DNA from: Saprospira sp. CCB-QB6
Lineage (GTDB): Bacteria; Bacteroidota; Bacteroidia; Chitinophagales; Saprospiraceae
DNA: 64,000 bases
Direction of reading: 5' to 3'
NCBI RefSeq assembly: GCF_028464065.1
Contig: NZ_CP116808.1
Coordinates: forward strand, 434,001 to 498,000
Shown here: positions 36,760-44,901 of the stretch, piece by piece
Numbering within the stretch: the stretch's first letter is position 1
Layout: each line of letters starts with the position of its first letter
Made by a program: the position numbers and the translations under genes
Notes under the pieces: model-generated
Told to the model about the DNA's origin: nothing
Databases searched by the model: none
What the model saw: the letters and a program-made list of their open reading frames with translations, nothing else

Positions 36760-38178
36760 CTATTTTTTAGAACCAAAACCTACTGGCATCTCTTCTACAA
36801 ATTCTTTGTTTTTTTCCTCCATCTCCTCACTGTTCAAGCCCTTGGGCATATAATCCTCACTCAAAAATCCCATCATTTTGGGCGTCTGAAAGCCATAGGT
36901 AAACTTGCGAACATTCTTAGCAATAAAGTCAAATAACTCCTGCACCGTAATGATGTAGTTCCCATCACTATCCGCATAACCTTTGAGCCCCATGATCAAG
37001 AAATAAGAAAATACTCCCTGCTCAAATTTTTTGGTCTCTAAAGAAATTTCCTCCGAGGCAGAAGATAAAATCATGGCCAAACCACCATCTACCCGCTTAA
37101 AACTCTCTTTATATTGCGCAATCACATCACGGCCCATGTTCATGTTGTTGGCAGGCGGCAACTCATTGCCATTGTCCCGATATTCCGCATAAGTGGCCAT
37201 CAAACTACCCGAGTGACAAGCATCCGCCAAAATCAATTTAAACTTGGCCTCACTGTCATTCAACATATTGGCCACTGCCGTATGATATAAGGTGTTGCTA
37301 CCATTGCGCTGATAATCTACAGGCAAAAAGCCCCCCTCTAAACCATGGCCCGCAAAATAAAATATAATGAGATCATTGCTGTCCGCCTGCTCATACAAAT
37401 CCCCCATGGTATTCAAGATGTTTTTGGCCGTAGCCTCCTCATCCAACAACAACTTAATCTGCTCATTGGGCAAAGCGCCCCCCTCTGGACTACGCAAAAA
37501 ACTATAAAATTTTCGCGCATCATCTATAGTATAGGTCAATTTGTCAAAGTCCTGATAATTGGCCACCCCAACAACTACTGCCCACATCTTAATCGGATTC
37601 TCTGTGCAACGCCCCTCTACCCAACGACCACTCAATTTGTGCCCATTCCGATAATAATGCGTGCCCTCTCCATCTGGCAAACCATTCTTCCAATCTCCCT
37701 CATATTTGCTGCCATCCGTATAAGTCAAGTTGCCCTTGCCCTCATATTTCCGATTGACAAAGTAGCCCTCATAAACTCGACCCTTATAATCCATCGATTT
37801 CCCATAACCCTGCTCACAATCGCCCTCCAAACACTCACTCGCTTTGCGAATCTTGGGATTGACCTCTACCAAAATATTGTCCTCCCAACGACCCGCCTTG
37901 ATATTCCCCTCAGGATCAACCAATACCCCCTCGCCATTATATAAACCACTCTTAAATCGCCCCTCAAAAAAGCCTCCCTTGACAAAAGAAAACTTTCCCA
38001 ATCCATCAAATTTCCCATTCTTAAATTCTCCCTCATAGGTCCCCTGAGGCATCTCCCCCAAAAACTTCCGAGCCCGACCAATCCCATTGTCACAGTTTCC
38101 ACTCAAACACTGTAGCTGCGCCTGCAACTGTATGGCCCCCATCATCAAAAGGAATAACCCCAAAATCTGCTTTTTCAT
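36760..38178 (-). CDS. Secreted MORN-repeat caspase-like (C14) protein
   Basis: A protein of 472 aa starting at the ATG at 38178, which begins the signal peptide MKKQILGLFLLMMGAIQLQA. The frame continues upstream only through repeat DNA. Residues 30-215 contain MORN-type repeats: GTYEGEFKNGKFDGLGKF, GGFFEGRFKSGLYNGEG, GRVYEGYFVNRKYEGKG and KYEGDWKNGLPDGEG. Residues 225-430 are a caspase/metacaspase p20-like domain, with catalytic His in FYFAGHG (about 276) and Cys in LADACHSG (about 320). A C-terminal segment (GYADSDGNYIITVQELFDF) looks like an EF-hand-type loop. A periplasmic or surface Lys/Arg-specific caspase-like protease is expected from the family; the substrate is unknown. It has a long AT-rich leader and then repeat copy 9. 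Confidence 0.85.
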   Translation of the reverse strand: MKKQILGLFLLMMGAIQLQAQLQCLSGNCDNGIGRARKFLGEMPQGTYEGEFKNGKFDGLGKFSFVKGGFFEGRFKSGLYNGEGVLVDPEGNIKAGRWEDNILVEVNPKIRKASECLEGDCEQGYGKSMDYKGRVYEGYFVNRKYEGKGNLTYTDGSKYEGDWKNGLPDGEGTHYYRNGHKLSGRWVEGRCTENPIKMWAVVVGVANYQDFDKLTYTIDDARKFYSFLRSPEGGALPNEQIKLLLDEEATAKNILNTMGDLYEQADSNDLIIFYFAGHGLEGGFLPVDYQRNGSNTLYHTAVANMLNDSEAKFKLILADACHSGSLMATYAEYRDNGNELPPANNMNMGRDVIAQYKESFKRVDGGLAMILSSASEEISLETKKFEQGVFSYFLIMGLKGYADSDGNYIITVQELFDFIAKNVRKFTYGFQTPKMMGFLSEDYMPKGLNSEEMEEKNKEFVEEMPVGFGSKK

Positions 38179-38266
38179 AATTATATGGTTTCTTATTAGT
38201 GAATGTTTTATACTACTAAACTGCAAATATTTATCCGTTTTCCCCTGCTGTTCTTCTTTTTTTTCA

Positions 38267-38385
38267 GGGGCCTCCGCTGCGGCTTCGCCTTGCGGCGCTA
38301 CGTTGCAGGGCTCGCTATTCGCTCGGCCCTTCAGCGCTGCGCGCTTTGGTCTGGCCTGAGGGCCACCCTTCCACATCGCTAGGCC
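38267..38385 (+). repeat. Structured intergenic repeat, copy 9 (type A)
   Basis: GGGGCCTCCGC to CATCGCTAGGCC. Stem 1 is nested (CCGC/GCGG around GGCttcGCC), stem 2 AGCGCtgcGCGCT, and stem 3 GGCCtgagGGCC. Confidence 0.9.
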
Positions 38386-38410
38386 AAAAACCTTCCCGCT
38401 TTCCCCAAAC

Positions 38411-38452
38411 GAAAAAAAGGAGCTAGAGATTTCATCTCTCTAACTCCTTTTC
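38411..38452 (-). terminator. Rho-independent terminator of the rluB operon
   Basis: AGGAGCTAGAGA pairs with a mirrored TCTCTCTAACTCCT stretch, with a T run on the minus strand. It lies 8 bp from the rluB stop. Confidence 0.75.
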
Positions 38453-38459
38453 TACTTAC

Positions 38460-39272
38460 TTAGGTCAAATGCTTTAAAACCGCTAACTCATCCGCCCGCA
38501 AAGGCCGACAATGCCCCGGCCGCAAACCCTTTTTGGTCAACATGCCGTATTTCCTTCGGTCCAAACGCTTGACCTCATAACCAAAATGCTCAAATAATCG
38601 CCGCACAATCCGATTGCGACCAATATGTAGCTCTACATTCAAACTGCGGCCATCACTATCCGGCACATAATCAATTTTATCTACCGGAGCCGGACCATCC
38701 TCCAACTCTAAAGTGTTGCGAATAGCTTCTACATGCTCCTCCGCCACCGGCTTATCTAAAGTAATGCGGTAAATTTTGGTCACCTCATAACTGGGATGCG
38801 CCATTTTTTGAGCCAAATCTCCATCATTGGTCAAAAGTAACAAACCCGTCGTGTTGCGGTCCAAACGCCCAACAGGATACACCCGCTTAGACGTATGCTC
38901 TCTGGCAATATCCAATACGGTCCGCCGCCCCCGCTCATCACTAACGGTGCTAATGACATTATAAGGTTTGTTCATCAACAAATAAACATACTCTTTAATG
39001 GGCGTAATGACTTTCCCATCTAACTTGATTTCATCTTTTTCTGGCTCTACCCGATGCCCCATTTCCAAAACGACCTGGCCATTTACAGTAACTCGCCCCT
39101 CTTTGATGATCTCATCGGCTTTGCGTCTAGAACTTACGCCCGAATGGGCCAAATATTTATTCAGACGCATATCGCTGCGCTCCTCTTGTAGCCCCTTAGG
39201 CTCTTCTTTCTGCTCCTGGGGTTGCCCCTTTCGTCTATTGCGAAATGGTCCCGTATACTTTTCTTTTTTCAT
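38460..39272 (-). CDS. rluB: 23S rRNA pseudouridine synthase, RluB/RsuA family
   Basis: A protein of 270 aa. After a basic, Gln/Glu-rich N-terminal tail (1-34) there is an S4 RNA-binding domain (MRLNKYLAHSGVSSRRKAD, about 35-80). The RsuA-type catalytic domain follows, with GRLDRNTTG holding the catalytic Asp138 and MNKPYNVISTVSDERGR before it. The family isomerises uridine in the peptidyl-transferase region of 23S rRNA (RluB) or at related sites. RluB is preferred over RluE/F from the context, since scpB-rluB adjacency is common in many bacteria. The gene starts 2 bp after the scpB stop, so the two form an operon. Confidence 0.92.
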   Translation of the reverse strand: MKKEKYTGPFRNRRKGQPQEQKEEPKGLQEERSDMRLNKYLAHSGVSSRRKADEIIKEGRVTVNGQVVLEMGHRVEPEKDEIKLDGKVITPIKEYVYLLMNKPYNVISTVSDERGRRTVLDIAREHTSKRVYPVGRLDRNTTGLLLLTNDGDLAQKMAHPSYEVTKIYRITLDKPVAEEHVEAIRNTLELEDGPAPVDKIDYVPDSDGRSLNVELHIGRNRIVRRLFEHFGYEVKRLDRRKYGMLTKKGLRPGHCRPLRADELAVLKHLT

Positions 39273-39274
39273 GC

Positions 39275-39844
39275 TTATATTAACTTTTCTGCCTCGCCAA
39301 TGGCGTTATCTGGCACTTTAAACTCTTTGAGCTTGGGCAAATCCTTCATAGAAGCTAAACCAAAATGCTCCATAAATTTACTGCTCACTCCATATAATAA
39401 GGGCCGCCCTGGCTCTGTAGATCGCCCCTTTATTTCTATCAATTCTTTTTCTAGTAATTTTTGCACCGCATAATCACAGCTTACCCCCCGCACTCGCTCC
39501 ATTTCCGACTTAGACACTGGCTGCTGATAAGCAATAATGGCCAAGGTCTCTAAGGCCGAACGCGATAGTTTTTTCTTGCTCTTCTGCTTGAGATAAACCC
39601 CGATCAAATCATAGTAATTGCTTTTGGTCAAAAACTGATAGCCTTCTGCAATTTCTAAAAGCTCAAAGCTATACTGCTCTTGTTGATAGCGCGCCATTAA
39701 GCCCTCTATAGCCAATTGTACCTGCTTTTTGCTGAAACTATCACTAAAAGCAGACTCCAAGCAATCTACTATTTCGCCCAACTTAATAGGCAGCTCTGCA
39801 CTAAATATCAGGGCCTCTATATATCGTTCTAAATGTTCTTGCAT
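39275..39844 (-). CDS. scpB: Segregation and condensation protein B
   Basis: A protein of 189 aa. ScpB partners with ScpA and SMC in chromosome condensation. Typical family features are IEALIFSAELPIKLGEI at the N-terminus, SRSALETLAIIAYQQPVSKS in the second winged helix, and RGVSCDYAVQKLLEKELIE. The length is normal for the family. It has 2-bp spacing to rluB downstream. A 53-bp gap to nnr upstream contains a mini-fragment of the structured repeat. Confidence 0.95.
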   Translation of the reverse strand: MQEHLERYIEALIFSAELPIKLGEIVDCLESAFSDSFSKKQVQLAIEGLMARYQQEQYSFELLEIAEGYQFLTKSNYYDLIGVYLKQKSKKKLSRSALETLAIIAYQQPVSKSEMERVRGVSCDYAVQKLLEKELIEIKGRSTEPGRPLLYGVSSKFMEHFGLASMKDLPKLKEFKVPDNAIGEAEKLI

Positions 39845-39864
39845 GCTTTTGCTTATTTAAAGAA

Positions 39865-39893
39865 ATTGGACCAAAAAGGCGGCCGCGGGCCCC
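39865..39893. repeat. Mini-fragment of the structured repeat
   Basis: ATTGGACCAA followed by GGCGGCCGCGGGCCCC. The two parts match the two opposite ends of full copies, ATTGGACCAA as after copies 1 and 4 and GGCCGCGGGCCCC as in copy 8. The hairpin core is missing, so this looks like an internal deletion derivative. Confidence 0.6.
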
Positions 39894-39897
39894 AAAT

Positions 39898-41451
39898 CTA
39901 GACAATAGGATGCTTGCTCTCGACCTTCTTCTGTATCTTTTTGCGCTTGGGGTTGAGGGCCAAAAAGGCCTTGCCCAAATAATCAATTAGATCACCTGCC
40001 ATTAGGCCCTCTTGGCTCTTTTCGACTACGGCTAAATCACCGGCCAAACCATGTACATAAACCCCTAAAATACAAGCTTCTAAGGGGCTGTAAGGTTGGG
40101 CCAACAAGCCCGTCAAAATGCCCGTCAATACATCGCCACTACCTGCGGTCCCCATACCTGGGTTGCCCGTTGAATTAAAGTAGCAATTGCCCTCTGGAGT
40201 CGCAATACAACTATTGGCCCCCTTGAGAATGATGTATACCTCTAGTTCCATGGCCTTTTGGCGCAGCAATTCGTAGCGCTCAAAATTGTTGTGGCTGCGG
40301 CCAAACATACGCTCAAACTCTTTGGGGTGAGGCGTGAGAATACTCTGTTTGGGGATGTACTCCCACCAGTCGGGACTCTGCGCCAAAATATTCAAAGCAT
40401 CCGCATCCAAAACGGTGGGCGTATCTCGATGTTTGAGCAAATAGCAAAGCGCATTGCGGGTCTTGTTCTTCGTACTCAGGCCACAACCGATGGCAATCGT
40501 ATTATATTTTTGGAGGTCGTAGATGCGGGTAAACACATAGCGATCATCATCTAAATTGACCATCGCCTCGGGCACAGCGCCCTGAATCACCTCATATCCA
40601 CAGCTAGGCACATGCACCGTCACTAGGCCAGCACCCGCCCGCAAACAAGCACGGGTGGCCAAAATAGCCGCCCCCATTTTTCCGTGGCTACCCATAATGA
40701 GCAAGGCATGTCCAAAAAGGCCTTTGTGGGCGTACTTGCCTCGTTTTTGGTAAATATTGGCAATCGTTTTAGGCGTCACATAATAATTGTGCGCTGGCAA
40801 ATCGGCAATAAACTCCTCGGGCAAGCCAATAGAGCGGAAGTGAAACTCGCCCACCCGATCATAATTATCGGGAAACATAAAAGCAAAGCGGGGCGTCTCA
40901 AAGCTCAGGGTATAATCGGCCTGAATGCTACTGCTGAGCGTAGGTTGTTCGGCCTGTAGGCCCGTGGGACTATCTAGGGCCAAAATGATATTGGGACATT
41001 GATTGATGGCTTCTACGATCTCTGCCAATTCGCCCTCTAAGGGGCGGTTGAGGCCAGAGCCCAAAAGGGCATCTACAATAATTTCACGTTCATCGAAAAC
41101 GGGAAGATCCTCTAGGCTGAAAATTTCGGTAATTTCTACTTCTCCGCTAGCTTTCAGGGCCTCATATTGGTCCAAAAAGTCTTCGGTTTCTCTTTGTAAG
41201 CGGTAGATAAAAACCTCTACCCCATAGCCCATTTCGGAAAGGATGCGGGCAGCGGCCAAGCCATCTCCACCATTATTACCAGAGCCACAAAGAAAGCTAA
41301 GCCATTGGTATTCTCCAGCGGGAAATTGCTCGGCCACCCAATCGGCAAAAGTTTTGGCCGCCCGTTGCATAAGGTCCAAATTGCTAATTTGCTCGGCCTC
41401 TAAGGCAGCTTGTTCTGCAGCTCTTAGTTGTTCTAGTGTCAGTATTTTCAT
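39898..41451 (-). CDS. nnr: Bifunctional NAD(P)HX epimerase / ADP-dependent dehydratase
   Basis: A protein of 517 aa that repairs hydrated NADH/NADPH. The N-terminal YjeF_N epimerase domain (about 1-215) has FLCGSGNNGGDGLAAARIL and DALLGSGLNRPLEG. The C-terminal ribokinase-like dehydratase (about 225-500) has GSHGKMGAAILATRACLRAG, LTPHPKEFERMFG and the nucleotide loop GTAGSGDVLTGILTGLL. The fusion is the usual bacterial arrangement and the length is normal. The start is the ATG at 41451. It probably heads the nnr-scpB-rluB run, as all three share a strand with short gaps. Confidence 0.95.
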   Translation of the reverse strand: MKILTLEQLRAAEQAALEAEQISNLDLMQRAAKTFADWVAEQFPAGEYQWLSFLCGSGNNGGDGLAAARILSEMGYGVEVFIYRLQRETEDFLDQYEALKASGEVEITEIFSLEDLPVFDEREIIVDALLGSGLNRPLEGELAEIVEAINQCPNIILALDSPTGLQAEQPTLSSSIQADYTLSFETPRFAFMFPDNYDRVGEFHFRSIGLPEEFIADLPAHNYYVTPKTIANIYQKRGKYAHKGLFGHALLIMGSHGKMGAAILATRACLRAGAGLVTVHVPSCGYEVIQGAVPEAMVNLDDDRYVFTRIYDLQKYNTIAIGCGLSTKNKTRNALCYLLKHRDTPTVLDADALNILAQSPDWWEYIPKQSILTPHPKEFERMFGRSHNNFERYELLRQKAMELEVYIILKGANSCIATPEGNCYFNSTGNPGMGTAGSGDVLTGILTGLLAQPYSPLEACILGVYVHGLAGDLAVVEKSQEGLMAGDLIDYLGKAFLALNPKRKKIQKKVESKHPIV

Positions 41452-41547
41452 GATTTCTTTTTTTTAGTGGTCCCATTGTAAATAGTCATCCAGTAGAAAG
41501 GACAATTAGGTACCAATGAGTTCGGAGGGGATTATCTTTTTTCTTAG

Positions 41548-42183
41548 CTATTCAATATACAGTTCTTTTTGCAAAGAGGCCATAAATAAGCGTTCTACTT
41601 CCTGTACATCGGGCGTCCAGCCCTCAAAGGAGACAACAGCTAGGCTATATAAATGTCTACCGATAACGATCAATCGTCCCGATAGCTGAAAGTCGGCCCC
41701 AGCTAAGCGAAAGTTGCGCGCTGGATAAATATCCTGATATAAAAAGCTTTCTTCTGTTTGCAAATCAATGCTATTGGCCTCTCGGCTACTGGCATCTAGG
41801 TCCATGATTAGATCTTGCAAGACCAGATCATAAAAGCGCTCTTTATCTTTCTGATAGTCTGCATAAGATTGCTCTTCTTTGAGGTCGGCTATGGTTAGTT
41901 GCAAGCTATAAGCTTTGGCCTCTAAGCGGTAGCGGGTTTTGCTTCGGCTCTTATTGCGCAATCGTCTAGGCTTTTTGGGAAAGCAGATGCTGTAGCCCTG
42001 GCCTAGGTCCTTTTTGTGCCAATCCTTGATTAAGGAATCAATGGGCAGACTATCTATGGGTTCGGCTGCAGGCAAAGGCAGGCTATCAGGCTCAAGCAAG
42101 GGTTGTTGCTCGACCAAAGGCGCAGGCTCTGATTGACAGGCCCAAAAGAAGGGCAGCAATAGGATGTAGATATATCGGGGCAT
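41548..42183 (-). CDS. Hypothetical lipoprotein, 211 aa
   Basis: Start: the ATG at 42183 gives MPRYIYILLLPFFWACQSE with lipobox FWAC. The open frame continues upstream through the 42-bp tandem repeat to about 42612, but a lipoprotein signal in mid-protein makes that extension unlikely. A Pro/Leu/Asp linker (20-50) is followed by a small domain with SICFPKKPRRLRN at its start and LYSLAVVSFEGWTPD near its end. This pattern recalls proteins that test whether a mutant or stress state affects a PsbP-like/TssT fold, but I do not name a family. No partner is evident. Confidence 0.7.
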   Translation of the reverse strand: MPRYIYILLLPFFWACQSEPAPLVEQQPLLEPDSLPLPAAEPIDSLPIDSLIKDWHKKDLGQGYSICFPKKPRRLRNKSRSKTRYRLEAKAYSLQLTIADLKEEQSYADYQKDKERFYDLVLQDLIMDLDASSREANSIDLQTEESFLYQDIYPARNFRLAGADFQLSGRLIVIGRHLYSLAVVSFEGWTPDVQEVERLFMASLQKELYIE

Positions 42184-42304
42184 CGCTTTTTGCGCAAAGG
42201 TACAAAGCCCCGCTTTAAAAATGAGCTTATTGAAGAGCTTATTTTCTGTCTGCGCTATAGACCGAAAGCGGGTAGCTAGCGCCGAAGCTGAAAGATGAAA
42301 ATTG

Positions 42305-42640
42305 TTTACAAATGCCATTTTACAAATCTCGAATAGCTTGCTCAACTTTACAAATGCCATTGCACAAATCCACAATAGCTTACCTAACTTTACAAATACC
42401 ATTTCGCAAATCCCTAATAGCTTACCCAACTTTACAAATGCCATTTCACAAATCCCTAATAGCTTACCCGACTTTACAAATGCCATTTTACAAATCCAAA
42501 ACAGCTTGCTCAACTTTACAAATGCCATTTTACAAATCCCCAATAGCTTACCCGACTTTACAAATGCCATTTCGCAAATCCCCAATAGCTTACCTAACTT
42601 TACAAATGCCATTGCACAAATCCCGAATAGCTCTTCTTCA
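42305..42640. repeat. Tandem array, 8 x 42 bp
   Basis: Eight head-to-tail units of exactly 42 bp. Each starts TTTACAAATGCCATT (one unit has ACC for GCC), then CAAATC and AATAGCTT (AACAGCTT in one). Two positions within the unit vary: after CCATT (TTAC, GCAC, CGC or CAC types) and after AGCTT (GCTCAAC, ACCTAAC, ACCCAAC or ACCCGAC). The last unit decays at its 3' end. The period is a multiple of three and both strands stay open. There are no unique spacers, so it is not CRISPR. Confidence 0.95.
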
Positions 42641-42697
42641 AATTATTTAGGAGGTTCTGCAGCCATGGCCGAAGGCCCTAGGCTAGAATATATAGCC

Positions 42698-42776
42698 CTG
42701 TGGGTTAAAACCCACAGCAAAAAGGGAGTCCATCTAAGCCCTAATAAAATGGGCCGAAGGTTAAAACCTTCAGCCC
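42698..42776. repeat. Two GGTTAAAACC-type hairpins
   Basis: CTGTGGGTTAAAACCCACAG (42698-42717) and GGGC-c-GAAGGTTAAAACCTTC-a-GCCC (42751-42776). Both centre on a GGTTAAAACC core with different flanking stems. The related core GGGTTGAAACCC occurs inside repeat copies 13, 14 and 18. Confidence 0.75.
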
Positions 42777-42891
42777 ATAACTAGAGGAGGATCAATTGAC
42801 TAAGATGAGATAGATAAAAGGCCAAAAGATTTAAATCAATATGGGTTTTAAGCCGCATTCCATAAAAACATTGCGGAGCAATATCATTCTT

Positions 42892-43001
42892 GGCCTAGCG
42901 ATGTGCAGCAGTGGCCCAGGCCAGACCAAGGCGCGTAGCGCCGAAGGGCCGAGCGAATAGCGAGCTGCGAAACGTAGCGCCTGCCGCAGGCAGGAGGCCC
43001 C
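42892..43001 (-). repeat. Structured intergenic repeat, copy 10 (type A)
   Basis: GGCCTAGCGATGTG to GGAGGCCCC on the plus strand. Stem 1 is CCTGCCtgcGGCAGG, stem 2 GGCGCtacGCGCC, and stem 3 GGCCtgGGCC. Confidence 0.9.
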
Positions 43002-43026
43002 AACTCCTCCTATAAAGCTGCTAGCA

Positions 43027-43059
43027 TAAAAAAGGCCCCAAACCTAGGTTTGGGGCCTT
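43027..43059 (-). terminator. Rho-independent terminator of the 239-aa protein gene
   Basis: A perfect palindrome with arms AAGGCCCCAAAC and GTTTGGGGCCTT, with six A on the plus strand (T run on the minus strand). It lies 28 bp past the stop. Confidence 0.85.
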
Positions 43060-43086
43060 GAGTGCTGCTCTTCTTTTTGGGTTGAG

Positions 43087-43806
43087 CTAAGAAGCCAGTT
43101 TAATCCGTTCATTATGCATCCATTTTTGCCAAAGCGCCATATTAGGGCCTAGGGCGCCGACCATTTTAATCTTAGATTTCAGGACAGATTTAGATTTTGC
43201 TAAGGGTTCTTGGACCACTTGGCGGGGGTACATGCCCGAGGAGTGGATAAAAAAGCACTCTTCCGCCTCATTTTTCCAGATAAAGCCCACATGTTTATCC
43301 AGGCCCAGAATAAAGATTCCGGGGCTAGCTCGCTTGAGGTAAAACTGGAGGTCAGCCATTTTGGTGTAGGTTTGAATACTAGATTTGGCCGCCATAGACT
43401 TGATAATGACCGAGGCGGCTTGCTGCCCCATTTTGGCACGGGGGAGCTTAAAGCCAACATCTTTGAGGCAGCCGCTAACGAAGTAGCCGCAGGCAATTTT
43501 TCCTTGTCCAGGTTGTTGGCTAGTGCCATGAAAGGCCCAGGGCGTGCCATACCAGGCTGGAAAAATCTTTTGGCTGAGTTGGTCCGTAACAAAGGCCCGC
43601 GTTTCGGCTATAGCCAGCATGCGGTCCTCCTTATATTTTTTTTGGAAAATGCGCTTTTTTTGATCAATTTGGGCCAGAGTCTCTTGGTAGGCTGTGGCTT
43701 TTTCTGCTGGACTAAGGCCCTTTTCGGGCTCTATCCAGTACAAATAAAGACCAATAAGGGCCAAAAGGCCCACCAATATAAATTGATGATATAGCTTCAT
43801 GAGCAT
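43087..43806 (-). CDS. Membrane-anchored papain-fold-like (NlpC/P60-like) protein
   Basis: A protein of about 239 aa. One N-terminal transmembrane segment (YHQFILVGLLALIGLYLYWI) is followed by a coiled stretch and a domain with ACGYFVSGCLKDVGFKLP (possible catalytic Cys) and LDKHVGFIWKN (possible catalytic His), then FFIHSSGMYPRQV. This order matches papain-like amidases of the NlpC/P60 or YiiX type. The assignment rests on motif order only. Starts at 43806 or 43800 (MKLYHQF) are equally good. It is divergent from the lytS-like gene with only about 30 bp between starts, so the promoters overlap. Confidence 0.55.
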   Translation of the reverse strand: MLMKLYHQFILVGLLALIGLYLYWIEPEKGLSPAEKATAYQETLAQIDQKKRIFQKKYKEDRMLAIAETRAFVTDQLSQKIFPAWYGTPWAFHGTSQQPGQGKIACGYFVSGCLKDVGFKLPRAKMGQQAASVIIKSMAAKSSIQTYTKMADLQFYLKRASPGIFILGLDKHVGFIWKNEAEECFFIHSSGMYPRQVVQEPLAKSKSVLKSKIKMVGALGPNMALWQKWMHNERIKLAS

Positions 43807-43836
43807 TAGCTGTTTTGGAGTGAAGAACTTTAACCT

Positions 43837-44901
43837 ATGGAATCGACTGTCCCCTTAAATTGGATGAGCCGCTTTTGGAGCTATGTAGAGCGTCCTTGGC
43901 TCTACCATCTATTGTTGTGGCTGCTCTATTTCAACCTGATGCTGACCATCAATTACAATGGTTGGCCAGAGCTACCTTTTACCCTCAAAACCTTGGGCAT
44001 CCATCTGTTTTTTGTGATGGCCTTGGTCTACTGGAATCTTTGGCAAATCTTGCCGCAATATTTGGCGCAGAAGAAAATAGGCCAGTATTTTTTGATGGCT
44101 ACTTTTGCCACCTTCCTCATTACACCTCTAGAGCTCATTTGTTTATATTGGGTCATGGACGAATATACGGCGGCCCAGGAACATCTGCTGAGAAACCAAC
44201 ATATTCATTTTCTTTTCAACTTCTTTGTTTTGAGCCTGAGTACGGCCCTAAAGATTGGCAAAGAGTGGCTGCGGCAAGAGCGCATCAAGAGAGATTTAGA
44301 AAAGCGGAATCTGCAATCAGAGCTTAGTTTTCTCAAGTCTCAAATCAATCCCCACTTCCTTTTTAATACCCTTAATAACTTATATGCGCTCAGCCTAAAA
44401 AAATCGGATAAGGCGCCAGAGTTGGTCCTCCGCCTTTCGGCCATGATGCGTTATATGCTTTATGAATGCAACGAAAAGATGGTCCCGCTACAAAAAGAGA
44501 TCAGTTATATGGAGAACTATCTGGCCTTGGAACAAATCCGTTATGGCGACAAGGCCCAAATTGCGCTACATTACCCGCAGCCGCTTCCGCAAAGCGTAGA
44601 AGTTCCGCCCCTGCTTTTTATTCCCTTTCTAGAAAATGCCTTTAAACACGGGCTCTCTAACAGTATTGAAGAGGGCTATGTTTGGATAGAATTACAAATT
44701 GAAGAAAAAAAACTTAACTTTAGGATAGAAAATAGCAAAAGTAGTGAGCCCAAAGGCGAGCTTTATCACCAAGGTGGCATTGGCCTGAGTAATGTCCGCC
44801 GCCGACTTGAGCTATTGTACCCCAAACGACACCAACTCCAAATCATGGAGGACCCCAGCAGTTATCAGGTCCTCTTAACACTGACAAAGGAAGAAATATG
44901 A
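43837..44901 (+). CDS. LytS-family sensor histidine kinase
   Basis: A protein of 354 aa. Four hydrophobic segments in the first 140 residues form the membrane sensor part. A short coiled coil leads to the His_kinase (PF06580) domain with QINPHFLFNTLNNLYAL, where the His is the phosphoacceptor. An HATPase_c end follows with VPPLLFIPFLENAFKHG and HQGGIGLSNVRRRLELLY. It probably phosphorylates the response regulator encoded next, whose ATG overlaps this stop by 4 bp. The signal is not evident. Confidence 0.93.
   Translation: MESTVPLNWMSRFWSYVERPWLYHLLLWLLYFNLMLTINYNGWPELPFTLKTLGIHLFFVMALVYWNLWQILPQYLAQKKIGQYFLMATFATFLITPLELICLYWVMDEYTAAQEHLLRNQHIHFLFNFFVLSLSTALKIGKEWLRQERIKRDLEKRNLQSELSFLKSQINPHFLFNTLNNLYALSLKKSDKAPELVLRLSAMMRYMLYECNEKMVPLQKEISYMENYLALEQIRYGDKAQIALHYPQPLPQSVEVPPLLFIPFLENAFKHGLSNSIEEGYVWIELQIEEKKLNFRIENSKSSEPKGELYHQGGIGLSNVRRRLELLYPKRHQLQIMEDPSSYQVLLTLTKEEI

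Larger units (their letters stand above)
42184..43086. other. 900-bp non-coding region with minisatellite, two hairpins, repeat and terminator
   Basis: From left to right it holds the short leader of the lipoprotein gene, eight copies of a 42-bp repeat (42305-42640), two strong hairpins (42698-42717, 42751-42776), repeat copy 10 and the terminator of the next minus-strand gene. No protein gene is supported. Confidence 0.7.

Noticed and set aside
37345-37944. 199-codon plus-strand frame opposite the MORN-caspase
   Set aside because: The minus strand has intact MORN and caspase motifs.
38179-38376. N-terminal extension of the MORN-caspase
   Set aside because: Encoded by repeat copy 9 and leader; the signal peptide begins at 38178.
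42184-42612. 143-codon extension of the 211-aa lipoprotein through the tandem repeat
   Set aside because: A lipoprotein signal peptide starts at 42183, so the extension would bury it.
42305-42640. CRISPR array
   Set aside because: Units are contiguous with graded variation and no unique spacers, and no cas gene is near.
42302-42784. 160-codon plus-strand frame over the 42-bp array
   Set aside because: It is open because of the period of the array; the equally long opposite frame shows there is no preference, and no signal or start context is seen.
43210-43794. 194-codon plus-strand frame opposite the papain-like gene
   Set aside because: Shadow frame: the minus strand encodes a protein with a membrane segment and a plausible Cys/His motif order.
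43860-44327. 155-codon alternative frame in the histidine kinase gene
   Set aside because: The other frame encodes a full LytS-type kinase with all motifs.
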